Shown: positions 1 through 5,106, counted from the stretch's first letter. The stretch: 5,106 nucleotides of DNA from Cyanobacteria bacterium UBA7694 (GCA_002482705.1 DLGM01000096.1:1-5106); one strand, 5' to 3'. Notes: generated from the letters alone by a model not told the origin. Program-made: numbers and translations.

Positions 1-279
1 AGATACTAGCTGAATGTAGGCCAGCTTGACCGAATAGAGTTCGCGCCCGGATTCTTCCGGGATAATATAATGGGCGGCCCCCATAAAACCACAGAGCAGC
101 CAGACCACCAGCAGGTTGGTGTGGGTGGCACGGGCGGCATTAAAGGGAATCCAAGGATGCAGGACATCATAGCCCATATGGGCAATGCCCATGATGAAAC
201 CATAAACCAACTGCAAACTGAACAAAAGCATGCAGGCAGCAAAAAACCAATAGGCTACTTTTTGCGATGCATATTTCAT
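1..279 (-). CDS. norB: Nitric oxide reductase large subunit NorB (cNOR), N-terminal part, cut by window edge
   Basis: This is the catalytic subunit of cytochrome c-dependent NO reductase, which reduces 2 NO to N2O at a heme b3/non-heme iron site in the inner membrane. Only the first 93 codons are present; the reading frame is open to base 1. Residues 1-33 contain the N-terminal KYASQKVAYW stretch and the first membrane helix. Residues 45-76 carry the NorB signature PFNAARATHTNLLVVW, then GFMGAAHY and PEES. His53 in the THTNL motif corresponds to the low-spin heme b ligand (His60 of Pseudomonas NorB). The ATG at 279 is preceded by AAAGG with about 9 nt spacing. It lies 17 nt after the norC stop with no promoter or terminator between, so norC and norB should be cotranscribed. 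The active-site histidines and glutamates lie outside the window. The family call is very secure. Confidence 0.95.
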   Translation of the reverse strand, partial: MKYASQKVAYWFFAACMLLFSLQLVYGFIMGIAHMGYDVLHPWIPFNAARATHTNLLVVWLLCGFMGAAHYIIPEESGRELYSVKLAYIQLVS

Positions 280-296
280 GGCGTATTACCTTTCAT

Positions 297-1016
297 TTAT
301 TGCTGGGCGGCCAGATAAGTGGCCAAGGCGTCGATATCGCTGTCAGACAGCGGGAGTTTGGGCATTGTGGTGCCCGGTCGGATCGCTTGCGGATCTTTGA
401 GCCAGTCTTTAAACCAGGCTTGCTCATATTTTTGGCCCACCGTATCAAGGGCCGGGCCCACACTGCCCCCACTGCCCCCGATCTGATGGCAGGCACTACA
501 GAGCTGGCCATAAACGGCAGGAGCTGCCACCAAGGTGCTACTGGCACTGGCACTTGTGCCAGCCGTATTGGCAGTTGTATTGGGAGCCGTGGTCGACTGC
601 TTCAGGGGCGGATCAGCGGGGAAACCATTGAGATCCATTTCTCCGACCCATTTAAAAAAAGCAATCAGGTCACTGATATCCTGCTCGCTGAACTTGTATT
701 TGACCATCCGACGGGCATTGGGGTACATCGCCTCTGGGTCGGGCAAAAATACTTTCAGCCAAGCTTCTCCCCGACGTTCGTAGGTTTTAGTCAATTCGGG
801 CGCATAATAGGCCCCTTCTCCCATAATCGTGTGGCAACCCATGCAGTTGTTTTTATCAAAAATATGCTTGCCACGAATCACGGCAGCGGTCATATTCTTT
901 TCATGGGTCTGATCGGGCACTTTGGCAATCGTGTCGACGGTCAGCCAGAGAAACACCCCAGAAAACATGATCGTTCCCACCCAGAAAAACAGTCGCGCCT
1001 GGGATTTGGATAACAT
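297..1016 (-). CDS. norC: NO reductase cytochrome c subunit NorC with an extra C-terminal cytochrome c domain (diheme)
   Basis: This is the membrane-anchored cytochrome c subunit that feeds electrons to NorB. The protein is 239 aa, whereas ordinary NorC is about 150 aa. One uncleaved N-terminal helix (about 9-27) anchors it. Residues 45-130 are the canonical NorC domain: RGKHIFDKNNCMGCHTIMGEGAYYAPEL with heme motif C58-x-x-C61-H62, likely axial Met104 in the ARRM motif, and the FKWVGEMDLNGFP ending. A Ser/Thr/Ala-rich linker (140-165) leads to a second cytochrome c domain with C173-x-x-C176-H177 and likely axial Met218 in TMPKL. The start at 1016 is chosen because AAAGGA sits about 9 nt upstream and the protein then begins as NorC should. 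An in-frame ATG at 1175 would read through the promoter and much of the upstream gene's end, so it is rejected. A predicted activator-dependent promoter lies just upstream. The fusion is the odd point; the NorC identity is secure. Confidence 0.94.
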   Translation of the reverse strand: MLSKSQARLFFWVGTIMFSGVFLWLTVDTIAKVPDQTHEKNMTAAVIRGKHIFDKNNCMGCHTIMGEGAYYAPELTKTYERRGEAWLKVFLPDPEAMYPNARRMVKYKFSEQDISDLIAFFKWVGEMDLNGFPADPPLKQSTTAPNTTANTAGTSASASSTLVAAPAVYGQLCSACHQIGGSGGSVGPALDTVGQKYEQAWFKDWLKDPQAIRPGTTMPKLPLSDSDIDALATYLAAQQ

Positions 1017-1047
1017 AAGCGGGTATCCTTTCGTGAGTAATGACTTC

Positions 1048-1053
1048 AGCTTA
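1048..1053 (-). promoter_or_regulatory. Predicted -10 element of the norCB promoter (TAAGCT)
   Basis: On the minus strand TAAGCT follows the CTTTG-N8-CAAAG palindrome at 1074-1091 by exactly 20 nt. If it is the -10, transcription would start near 1041 and leave a leader of about 24 nt before the norC ATG that still holds the AAAGGA ribosome site. The palindrome centre (1082.5) would be at -41.5, so the -35 region is occupied by the operator, as in class II Crp/FNR promoters. The same spacing occurs at the norE and nirK promoters. This is inference from spacing and the shared TARGYT form; the match to TATAAT alone is weak. Confidence 0.6.
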
Positions 1054-1069
1054 AAGAGAAGCTTTGTGT

Positions 1070-1092
1070 CTGTCTTTGTGCCAGCGCAAAGA
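1070..1092. promoter_or_regulatory. Crp/FNR-type operator upstream of norC (second copy)
   Basis: The half-sites CTTTG (1074-1078) and CAAAG (1087-1091) are separated by 8 nt. This keeps the TTG-N8-CAA geometry of FNR, DNR and NnrR sites (FNR: TTGAT-N4-ATCAA). Bases 1070-1092 match 2029-2051 in the divergent region at 22 of 23 positions, differing only at 1080 (g) versus 2039 (t). The element lies between the end of the norF-like gene and the start of norC, outside coding sequence. Conservation of the 8-nt spacer as well as the arms means the two copies may be a recent duplication or the spacer may matter. The regulator itself is not in the window. Confidence 0.72.
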
Positions 1093-1105
1093 GCGCCTTG
1101 AACAG

Positions 1106-1363
1106 TCAGGGAATCAGGGCTAACAACAGCACCACCAGCAGGCCAAAACCCAGGCTGACAGCCAACCAGATGCATTTGAAGCCCCAGCGCAATTCCATAA
1201 AAATTCCGCTGATCAAAAGTGCTTTTAAAGCGGCAATACCGAGAATCAACCGGGTTGATAAAACGCCATTGAGGAGGGCTCCGCCCCCTTCAGCAAGACT
1301 ATAACTGAGCACGGTCAGACCCAGCAGCACCCCCCAGAGGGCGTTGAAAGTAAATGACGACAT
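1106..1363 (-). CDS. norF: Small membrane protein, NorF / prokaryotic cytochrome c oxidase subunit IV-like
   Basis: This is an 85-aa protein with three predicted membrane helices (about 7-23, 36-55 and 63-83). The central stretch LKALLISGIFMELRW resembles the K-x(n)-FM-x-LR pattern of the prokaryotic oxidase subunit IV / NorF family. NorF proteins are accessory to NO reductase; where studied they support full activity without being catalytic. The start at 1363 is well supported: AAGGAGGA lies 5 nt upstream and overlaps the stop codon of the preceding norE-like gene, only 12 nt away. This indicates tight cotranscription and probable translational coupling. Family assignment of such short hydrophobic proteins is less certain than that of their neighbours, and the symbol rests partly on position in a norE-norF-norC-norB order. 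Confidence 0.75.
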   Translation of the reverse strand: MSSFTFNALWGVLLGLTVLSYSLAEGGGALLNGVLSTRLILGIAALKALLISGIFMELRWGFKCIWLAVSLGFGLLVVLLLALIP

Positions 1364-1375
1364 GTGGCTCCTCCT

Positions 1376-1978
1376 TTACACCAGATAAATCAGCGGGAAT
1401 AAAAACACCCAGATGATGTCCACCAAGTGCCAATAAACGGCTGCGGCCTCGACCTGCAAAACGCCCTCTTCTGCGAAGGTCGGTTTATGCCAAGCCAACC
1501 AGGCCATAAAAAAAATGCCAAAAGCCACGTGCAGGGCATGAACCATGGTTAAAAACAGGTAATAAAACCAAAAGGTATTGCTTGAAAGGGAAATACCCTG
1601 GGCAAAAATGCCCTGGTATTCCCAGATTTTGATTCCGATAAAGACCAAACCACTGAGGGCGGTGGCATAAAACCATGGGCGAATGCTGCGGGTTTGCCGA
1701 AAAGCCTGCACACCACGGGCGGCCATCCAACTGCCTGTGAGCAGAATCAGCGTATTGAGGGTTCCTGAATCGGGATGTAACAGAGTCTGAGAGGTCTGAA
1801 AAACGGTTGGCTCAGAGCGATAGCTCCAGACAAACCCCATAAAAAACAACGAAAAGGTGCCCATTTCTAAGGCAAAAAAGATCCAAACAGCCAACCCGCC
1901 GGGCAAACGCTGAAAATAATCCCACAAGCTTTCAGCAGAAACCAGACGAGATGAAGGGTCTAAAACAGGCGACGACAT
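1376..1978 (-). CDS. norE: NorE-type protein, cytochrome c oxidase subunit III homologue
   Basis: This is a 200-aa integral membrane protein of the heme-copper oxidase subunit III family. It has five predicted helices (about 28-52, 72-92, 102-122, 134-163 and 176-199), the short form typical of NorE, which lacks the first two helices of classical seven-helix subunit III. Visible family marks are ALEMGTFSLFF (36-46), KIWEY (117-121), LTMVHALHVAFG (143-154) and YWHLVDIIWVFLFPLIYL (182-199). NorE is thought to assist assembly or stability of NO reductase rather than catalysis. The ATG at 1978 has AAGGAG 8 nt upstream. The gene opens the leftward cluster and is followed 12 nt later by the norF-like gene. 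A subunit III of a true oxidase is the main alternative; the adjoining norCB argues for NorE. Confidence 0.85.
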   Translation of the reverse strand: MSSPVLDPSSRLVSAESLWDYFQRLPGGLAVWIFFALEMGTFSLFFMGFVWSYRSEPTVFQTSQTLLHPDSGTLNTLILLTGSWMAARGVQAFRQTRSIRPWFYATALSGLVFIGIKIWEYQGIFAQGISLSSNTFWFYYLFLTMVHALHVAFGIFFMAWLAWHKPTFAEEGVLQVEAAAVYWHLVDIIWVFLFPLIYLV

Positions 1979-2006
1979 GACAAGAACTCCTTATGTTCCT
2001 GTCTCT

Positions 2007-2012
2007 AACCTA
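2007..2012 (-). promoter_or_regulatory. Predicted -10 element of the norEF promoter (TAGGTT)
   Basis: Reading the minus strand, TAGGTT lies exactly 20 nt beyond the CAAAG half-site of the palindrome at 2027-2056. This puts the operator centre (2041.5) at -41.5 relative to a start near 2000. The leader would be about 21 nt and would keep AAGGAG before the norE ATG. TATAAG at 2021-2016 is closer to the TATAAT consensus and is an alternative -10, but it would place the operator at about -32.5, a poor activator position. Confidence 0.6.
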
Positions 2013-2026
2013 TTACTTATAATTTT

Positions 2027-2056
2027 GCCTGTCTTTGTTCCAGCGCAAAGACAGGC
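2027..2056. promoter_or_regulatory. Crp/FNR-type operator shared by divergent norE and nirK promoters
   Basis: This is a perfect inverted repeat with 11-bp arms (GCCTGTCTTTG at 2027-2037 and its complement at 2046-2056) around the 8-nt spacer ttccagcg. The inner part has the TTG-N8-CAA geometry of FNR/DNR/NnrR binding sites, and regulators of that family commonly control nir and nor genes in response to low oxygen or NO. It sits between the divergent genes at equal distance (20 nt) from a TARGYT hexamer on each side. The perfect arms extend well past the usual 5-bp FNR half-site, so another dimeric regulator remains possible. It is unlikely to be a terminator because no U-tract follows on either strand and it lies upstream of both genes. 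Confidence 0.8.
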
Positions 2057-2070
2057 CGCCTTTTAAAGAC

Positions 2071-2076
2071 TAGGCT
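2071..2076 (+). promoter_or_regulatory. Predicted -10 element of the nirK operon promoter (TAGGCT)
   Basis: TAGGCT starts 20 nt after the CAAAG half-site of the operator, giving a start near 2083 and an operator centre at -41.5. It mirrors the norE -10 at the same distance on the opposite strand. TATGAT at 2082-2087 matches TATAAT better and is an alternative -10, which would put the operator near -52.5. The leader would be about 73 nt to the preferred nirK ATG. Within it, CTGACA (2096-2101) and TGTCAG (2116-2121) form a small inverted repeat of unknown meaning. Confidence 0.55.
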
Positions 2077-2155
2077 TATGTTATGATTAAGCGATCTGAC
2101 ATGACTGTCGTAGGTTGTCAGTCAGCATTCATGTGCAATGGAAAGAGCTTTCATC

Positions 2156-3631
2156 ATGAAAAAAAATAAAAGTCACTTCAAAAAATTATTCCCCAAGCTG
2201 TTCCTGATTAACCTGATGGCGTTTTCGTTGACGGCCTGTCCAGCGCCAAAAGAAAGTGCGGCAGATACAACCGCTGAACACTTTGCCAAACAATTGCCCG
2301 AAATTCAGGGGGAAGAACAGGCTGTGTTAACCCATGCGCCCCAAGTGCCCCCTGCCATTACCCGCAAACATGCTACCAAGGTCACGGTCAAAATGGACGT
2401 GATTGAGCAGGAAGGGGAGTTGTCCGAAGGGGTACGTTACACCTTCTGGACGTTTGGCGGTAAAGTGCCCGGCCAGTTCATTCGTGTGCGGGAGGGGGAT
2501 CTGGTGGAGTTTCATCTGCGCAATCACCCCAACAATAAAATGCCCCACAATATCGATTTACACGCCGTCACCGGCCCCGGCGGGGGGGCGTCGGCATCCT
2601 TTACCGCCCCGGGCCAAGAAACGGTCTTTTCTTTCCGGGCCCTCAACCCAGGGCTGTATGTCTATCATTGCGCCACTGCGCCGGTCGGTATCCATATCGC
2701 CAACGGTATGTACGGTCTGATCCTGGTCGAGCCCAAAGCGGGCTTGCCGCCCGTTGACCAAGAACTGTATATCATGCAAGGGGAATTTTATACACAGGGA
2801 GCCTATGGCAAGCCCGGTTTACAACCCTTTAGCATGGAAAAGGCACTGGCCGAAAAACCGGATTATGTGGTCTTTAACGGTGCCGTCGGTGCCCTCACTG
2901 GGGACAAAGCACTCACGGCCAAAGTGGGCGAGCGTCTCCGCCTGTATGTGGGCAATGGTGGCCCCAACCTGATCTCTTCATTCCACGCCATTGGAGAAAT
3001 TTTTGACAATGTCCGTCATGAGGGCGGAACCCTTGTCAACCACAATGTCCAAACGACCCTGATCCCCGCTGGCGGAGCCTCGGTCGCCGAATTTAAGGTC
3101 GAAACTTCCGGTTCACTGGTTTTGGTCGATCACTCGATCTTCCGGGCCTTCAACAAAGGTGCCCTGGGCATGATCAAGGTCAGTGGCGAAGAAAACAAAG
3201 CGGTGTTTTCCGGCCAGCAAGAAGCCAAGGTGTATTTGCCCGAAGGTTCGGCGCGGCAGACCATGCCCCAAGAAAAAGCGCCCACCAGCACAGCGGCAAA
3301 AACGCTTGAAGATCGCATTGCCCGTGGCAGCATCATTTACAAGCAAAACTGCGCCGCCTGCCACCAGCCAGATGGGGCTGGGGTGAAAGGGGCATTCCCG
3401 CCCCTGGCCAAATCAGACTATCTCAACAATAATCTGAAACAGTCGATCCATGCCGTTGCCAATGGCTTGGAAGGGCCGATTGTGGTCAATGGCGAATCTT
3501 ATAACAGCGTCATGCCAAAACTACAGCTCAGCGATCAGGAAGTGGCCTATGTTCTGACCTACCTGCTCAATAGCTGGGAAAATAAAGGGGGCGAAGTCAC
3601 CCCTGAAATGGTCAAGCAGGAGCGCGAATAA
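2156..3631 (+). CDS. nirK: AniA-type copper nitrite reductase, lipoprotein, with fused C-terminal cytochrome c domain
   Basis: It reduces nitrite to NO at a copper centre outside the cytoplasm. Numbering from the ATG at 2156 (491 aa): residues 1-28 are a lipoprotein signal with lipobox L25-T-A-C28. Two cupredoxin domains span about 70-345. Type 1 copper ligands are His131, Cys172, His180 and Met185; type 2 ligands are His136, His171 and His326; catalytic Asp134 and His277 are present, so the active site looks complete. The segment APVGIHIANGMYGLILVEP and DHSIFRAFNKGALG resemble Neisseria AniA, also a lipoprotein. A linker rich in Ala, Thr, Pro and Lys (about 365-385) joins a cytochrome c domain with C399-x-x-C402-H403 and likely axial Met453 in VMPKL. 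This layout is known from Ralstonia pickettii NirK. The start at 2156 is preferred over 2138 because GGAAAGAG lies 8 nt upstream and a normal Lys-rich signal peptide follows. Its stop overlaps the nirV start. Confidence 0.95.
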   Translation: MKKNKSHFKKLFPKLFLINLMAFSLTACPAPKESAADTTAEHFAKQLPEIQGEEQAVLTHAPQVPPAITRKHATKVTVKMDVIEQEGELSEGVRYTFWTFGGKVPGQFIRVREGDLVEFHLRNHPNNKMPHNIDLHAVTGPGGGASASFTAPGQETVFSFRALNPGLYVYHCATAPVGIHIANGMYGLILVEPKAGLPPVDQELYIMQGEFYTQGAYGKPGLQPFSMEKALAEKPDYVVFNGAVGALTGDKALTAKVGERLRLYVGNGGPNLISSFHAIGEIFDNVRHEGGTLVNHNVQTTLIPAGGASVAEFKVETSGSLVLVDHSIFRAFNKGALGMIKVSGEENKAVFSGQQEAKVYLPEGSARQTMPQEKAPTSTAAKTLEDRIARGSIIYKQNCAACHQPDGAGVKGAFPPLAKSDYLNNNLKQSIHAVANGLEGPIVVNGESYNSVMPKLQLSDQEVAYVLTYLLNSWENKGGEVTPEMVKQERE

Positions 3632-4392
3632 TGCGCGCCGTATTCCTGACGCTTTGGCTGGGGGTGCTCATGGGAGCATCCGCAGCCGCTGCTGAGCAGG
3701 TACGCATTCCCGGCGGCACCTATCAGCCCTTTTATGCGCTGAAAAAGAAGCAGCCGGTCGCCGTGGCCAGCTTTGCTCTGGATGTATATCCGGTCAGCAA
3801 TCAAGACTTTCTCAGGTTTGTCAGCCAACACTCCCAGTGGCAGCGGGGCCAGGTCAAGCCCATTTTTGCTGATCGCCAATATCTTCAGCACTGGCCCGGC
3901 CCGCTACAAATTGCCCCACAGCAGGCCAAACAGCCGGTCAACCATGTTTCTTGGTTTGCCGCCCAAGCTTATTGTCAAGCGCAGGGGAAAAAACTCCCCA
4001 GCCAAGATCAGTGGGAGTTTGCCGCCCAAGCCAGTGAAACCAAAGCTGATGCCAGCCAAGATGCCCATTTTCGCCAGCGCATTCTCGATTGGTATGCGCG
4101 CCCGACACAACTGGCCACCGTGGGCAGCACCTACCGCAATATCTATGGGGTCTACGATCTCCATGGGCTCTTGTGGGAGTGGGTTCACGACTTTAACACG
4201 GTCATGGTGACGGGCGAGTCGCGCGAAGACAGCAGCCTTGATCGCAGCCTCTTCTGTGCTGGGGGGGCGGTAGACGGTGCCGATCCCGCTAACTATGCCG
4301 CCTATATGCGTTATGCTTTCCGCTCTAGTCTGAAGGGCAATTATACCCTCAAAACATTAGGTTTTCGCTGTGCCAAGGAGATAAAATCATGA
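3631..4392 (+). CDS. nirV: NirV, exported formylglycine-generating-enzyme-like (FGE/SUMF1 fold) protein
   Basis: This 253-aa protein is often encoded beside nirK; its biochemical role is not established. A signal peptide occupies about 1-21 (cleavage near ASAAAA/EQ), so it acts outside the cytoplasm like NirK. The FGE-sulfatase domain covers the rest: IPGGTY (26-31), DVYPVSNQDFLRF (51-63), PVNHVSWFAAQAYC then GKKLPSQDQWEFAA (102-132), YGVYDLHGLLWEWVHDF (172-188) and LGFRCA at the C-terminus (243-248). The only cysteines are 115, 209 and 247. The cysteine pair that does the chemistry in true FGE, which should lie in the segment before RSSL, is not seen, so formylglycine formation is unlikely. 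Copper-enzyme maturation or binding is only an inference from context. The ATG shares one base with the nirK stop (TAATG), and AGGAG lies 8 nt upstream, pointing to coupled translation. Confidence 0.88.
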   Translation: MRAVFLTLWLGVLMGASAAAAEQVRIPGGTYQPFYALKKKQPVAVASFALDVYPVSNQDFLRFVSQHSQWQRGQVKPIFADRQYLQHWPGPLQIAPQQAKQPVNHVSWFAAQAYCQAQGKKLPSQDQWEFAAQASETKADASQDAHFRQRILDWYARPTQLATVGSTYRNIYGVYDLHGLLWEWVHDFNTVMVTGESREDSSLDRSLFCAGGAVDGADPANYAAYMRYAFRSSLKGNYTLKTLGFRCAKEIKS

Positions 4393-5018
4393 AAATGTAT
4401 CATTTATACTCGCTCTTGCTATTGTTGTGCTTCAGTTGTAACCCGGCTCCAGAAAAAACCGGGACAACAGGGGATCATGCCACCGACCACGCTGCTCATA
4501 CTCACCATGAAAGCCTGCCCGCAGGCCAACCCAGTGAACAGTCGATTTATGCCCTTTCCTCACCCTGGCGCAATCAGACGGGCCAAGAGATACAGTTGCA
4601 ACAGTCTCAAGGAAAGATCCATCTGGTGGCCATGGTTTATGCCTCTTGTACCAATGCTTGTCCGCGCATTATTGCGGACATGAAAGCAATTGAAGCCAAG
4701 CTGAGCCCCCAAGCACTGGTGCAACTGACGTTGATTTCGATTGACCCAGAGGTAGACACTCCAGAACGCTTACAGGCTTTGGCTCAAAAGAGCCAGTTGG
4801 GCTCGCGCTGGCAGTTGTTGACGGGGGAGCCGGACAGTGTTCGCGAACTGGCCATTGTCTTAGGCGTGCAGTATAAAAAGATCAATGACACGGACTATGC
4901 CCACTCCAACCTGATTTCTGTCCTCAACCCTAAGGGCGAAATTGTGCACCAACAGCAGGGGTTGGGCATTGAACCGAGCGAGACCATCAAAGTGATTCAA
5001 TCGTTACATTCCCTCTAA
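4389..5018 (+). CDS. Sco1/SenC-family copper-binding thioredoxin-fold lipoprotein
   Basis: Sco proteins bind copper and act as metallochaperones or thiol reductants for copper centres, usually CuA of cytochrome oxidase. This 209-aa protein has a lipoprotein signal with C17 after LLLLLCFS, then a His-rich stretch DHATDHAAHTHH (29-40). The thioredoxin-like domain (about 52-205) has the copper motif C87-T-N-A-C91-P, the family sequence IDPEVDTPERL (118-128) and the third copper ligand His172 in YAHSNL. All three metal ligands are therefore present. The start at 4389 overlaps the nirV stop by 4 nt (ATGA) and has AAGGAG 8 nt upstream; an in-frame ATG at 4395 is less well placed. Being last in a nirK operon, it may serve NirK copper loading or disulfide care instead of, or besides, an oxidase. 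That target is inference. No gene symbol is given because Sco paralogues cannot be told apart here. Confidence 0.92.
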   Translation: MKMYHLYSLLLLLCFSCNPAPEKTGTTGDHATDHAAHTHHESLPAGQPSEQSIYALSSPWRNQTGQEIQLQQSQGKIHLVAMVYASCTNACPRIIADMKAIEAKLSPQALVQLTLISIDPEVDTPERLQALAQKSQLGSRWQLLTGEPDSVRELAIVLGVQYKKINDTDYAHSNLISVLNPKGEIVHQQQGLGIEPSETIKVIQSLHSL

Positions 5019-5067
5019 CACACCCTGAGCAATACCGTTCTACTGCCTGTGACCCCTGTTTCAATAA

Positions 5068-5099
5068 AAAAGCCCCTGCGCTATTGCGCGGGGGCTTTT
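5068..5099 (+). terminator. Intrinsic terminator of the nirK-nirV-sco operon
   Basis: A 10-bp GC-rich stem (5072-5081 with 5086-5095, one G-U pair at 5077/5090) closes on the tetraloop TATT and is followed by TTTT. Four A-T pairs from the upstream A-run lengthen the stem to 14 bp. The A-run at 5066-5071 also gives a U-tract on the opposite strand, so it could work in both directions. It lies 49 nt after the sco-like stop codon. No other gene is seen between them. Confidence 0.92.
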
Positions 5100-5106
5100 A
5101 TCTAAG

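Noticed and set aside
267..1013. Long plus-strand open frame of 248 codons opposite norC
   Set aside because: It is fully antisense to norC, has no recognisable domain, and its composition follows from the norC codons on the other strand.
1048..1064. AGCTT / AAGCT inverted repeat between the norF-like gene and norC, as a possible terminator
   Set aside because: The arms are only 5 bp and AT-rich, with no U-tract on the minus strand. The region is better explained as the norC promoter.
1017..1175. 53-residue N-terminal extension of NorC from an in-frame ATG at 1175
   Set aside because: The extension would overlap the 3' end of the norF-like gene and the operator/promoter. The ATG at 1016 has a good ribosome site and gives a standard NorC N-terminus.
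2027..2056. Palindrome as an intrinsic terminator or transposon end
   Set aside because: It lies between divergent starts with no U-tract, has no flanking transposase or target duplication, and its inner half-sites and spacing fit a Crp/FNR-type operator.
2138..2155. Six-residue extension of NirK from the ATG at 2138
   Set aside because: The extension would place acidic and hydrophobic residues before the Lys-rich signal peptide, and the GGAAAGAG ribosome site (2140-2147) lies inside it, 8 nt before the ATG at 2156.
3773..4210. Open frame of 145 codons inside nirV in another frame
   Set aside because: NirV in this region shows clear FGE-family motifs, while the alternative frame shows no domain or ribosome site of its own.
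1..5106. tRNA or rRNA genes, CRISPR arrays, insertion sequences
   Set aside because: The window is almost fully occupied by seven coding regions. The only non-coding stretch above 100 nt is the divergent control region, and none of these structures was seen.

Overview
The window is a compact denitrification locus for the NO2- to NO to N2O steps. Two divergent gene clusters face away from a control region of about 177 bp. The organism is a Gram-negative-type bacterium: it has lipoprotein signal peptides, periplasmic c-type cytochromes and a bacterial-type cNOR. Base composition is about 50% GC by eye. The lineage cannot be fixed from this window, because these genes are often transferred between phyla.

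Minus strand, reading leftward from the control region: a NorE-type heme-copper oxidase subunit III homologue (1978-1376), a small NorF / subunit IV-like membrane protein (1363-1106), NorC with an extra C-terminal cytochrome c domain (1016-297), and the first 93 residues of NorB, which runs off the left edge (279-1). Plus strand, reading rightward: an AniA-type copper nitrite reductase (NirK) made as a lipoprotein with a fused C-terminal cytochrome c (2156-3631), the FGE-like NirV (3631-4392) and a Sco-type copper lipoprotein (4389-5018). A strong intrinsic terminator follows at 5068-5099. The plus-strand genes overlap by 1 and 4 nt, so they read as one translationally coupled operon.

How they work together: NirK reduces nitrite to NO in the periplasm or at a membrane surface, Sco probably supports copper-centre assembly or redox maintenance, and NorCB reduces NO to N2O with NorE/NorF as accessory membrane proteins. 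Both reductases carry an additional c-type heme domain at the C-terminus, so each seems to have its own electron-entry module.

The most notable non-coding signal is a repeated promoter design. A palindrome of the Crp/FNR type (CTTTG-N8-CAAAG) lies in the divergent region and again before norC. In all three reading directions it is followed, after exactly 20 nt, by a hexamer of the form TARGYT. That places each palindrome at -41.5, the class II activator position. It implies that one FNR/NnrR/DNR-like regulator controls nirK, norE and norC together.
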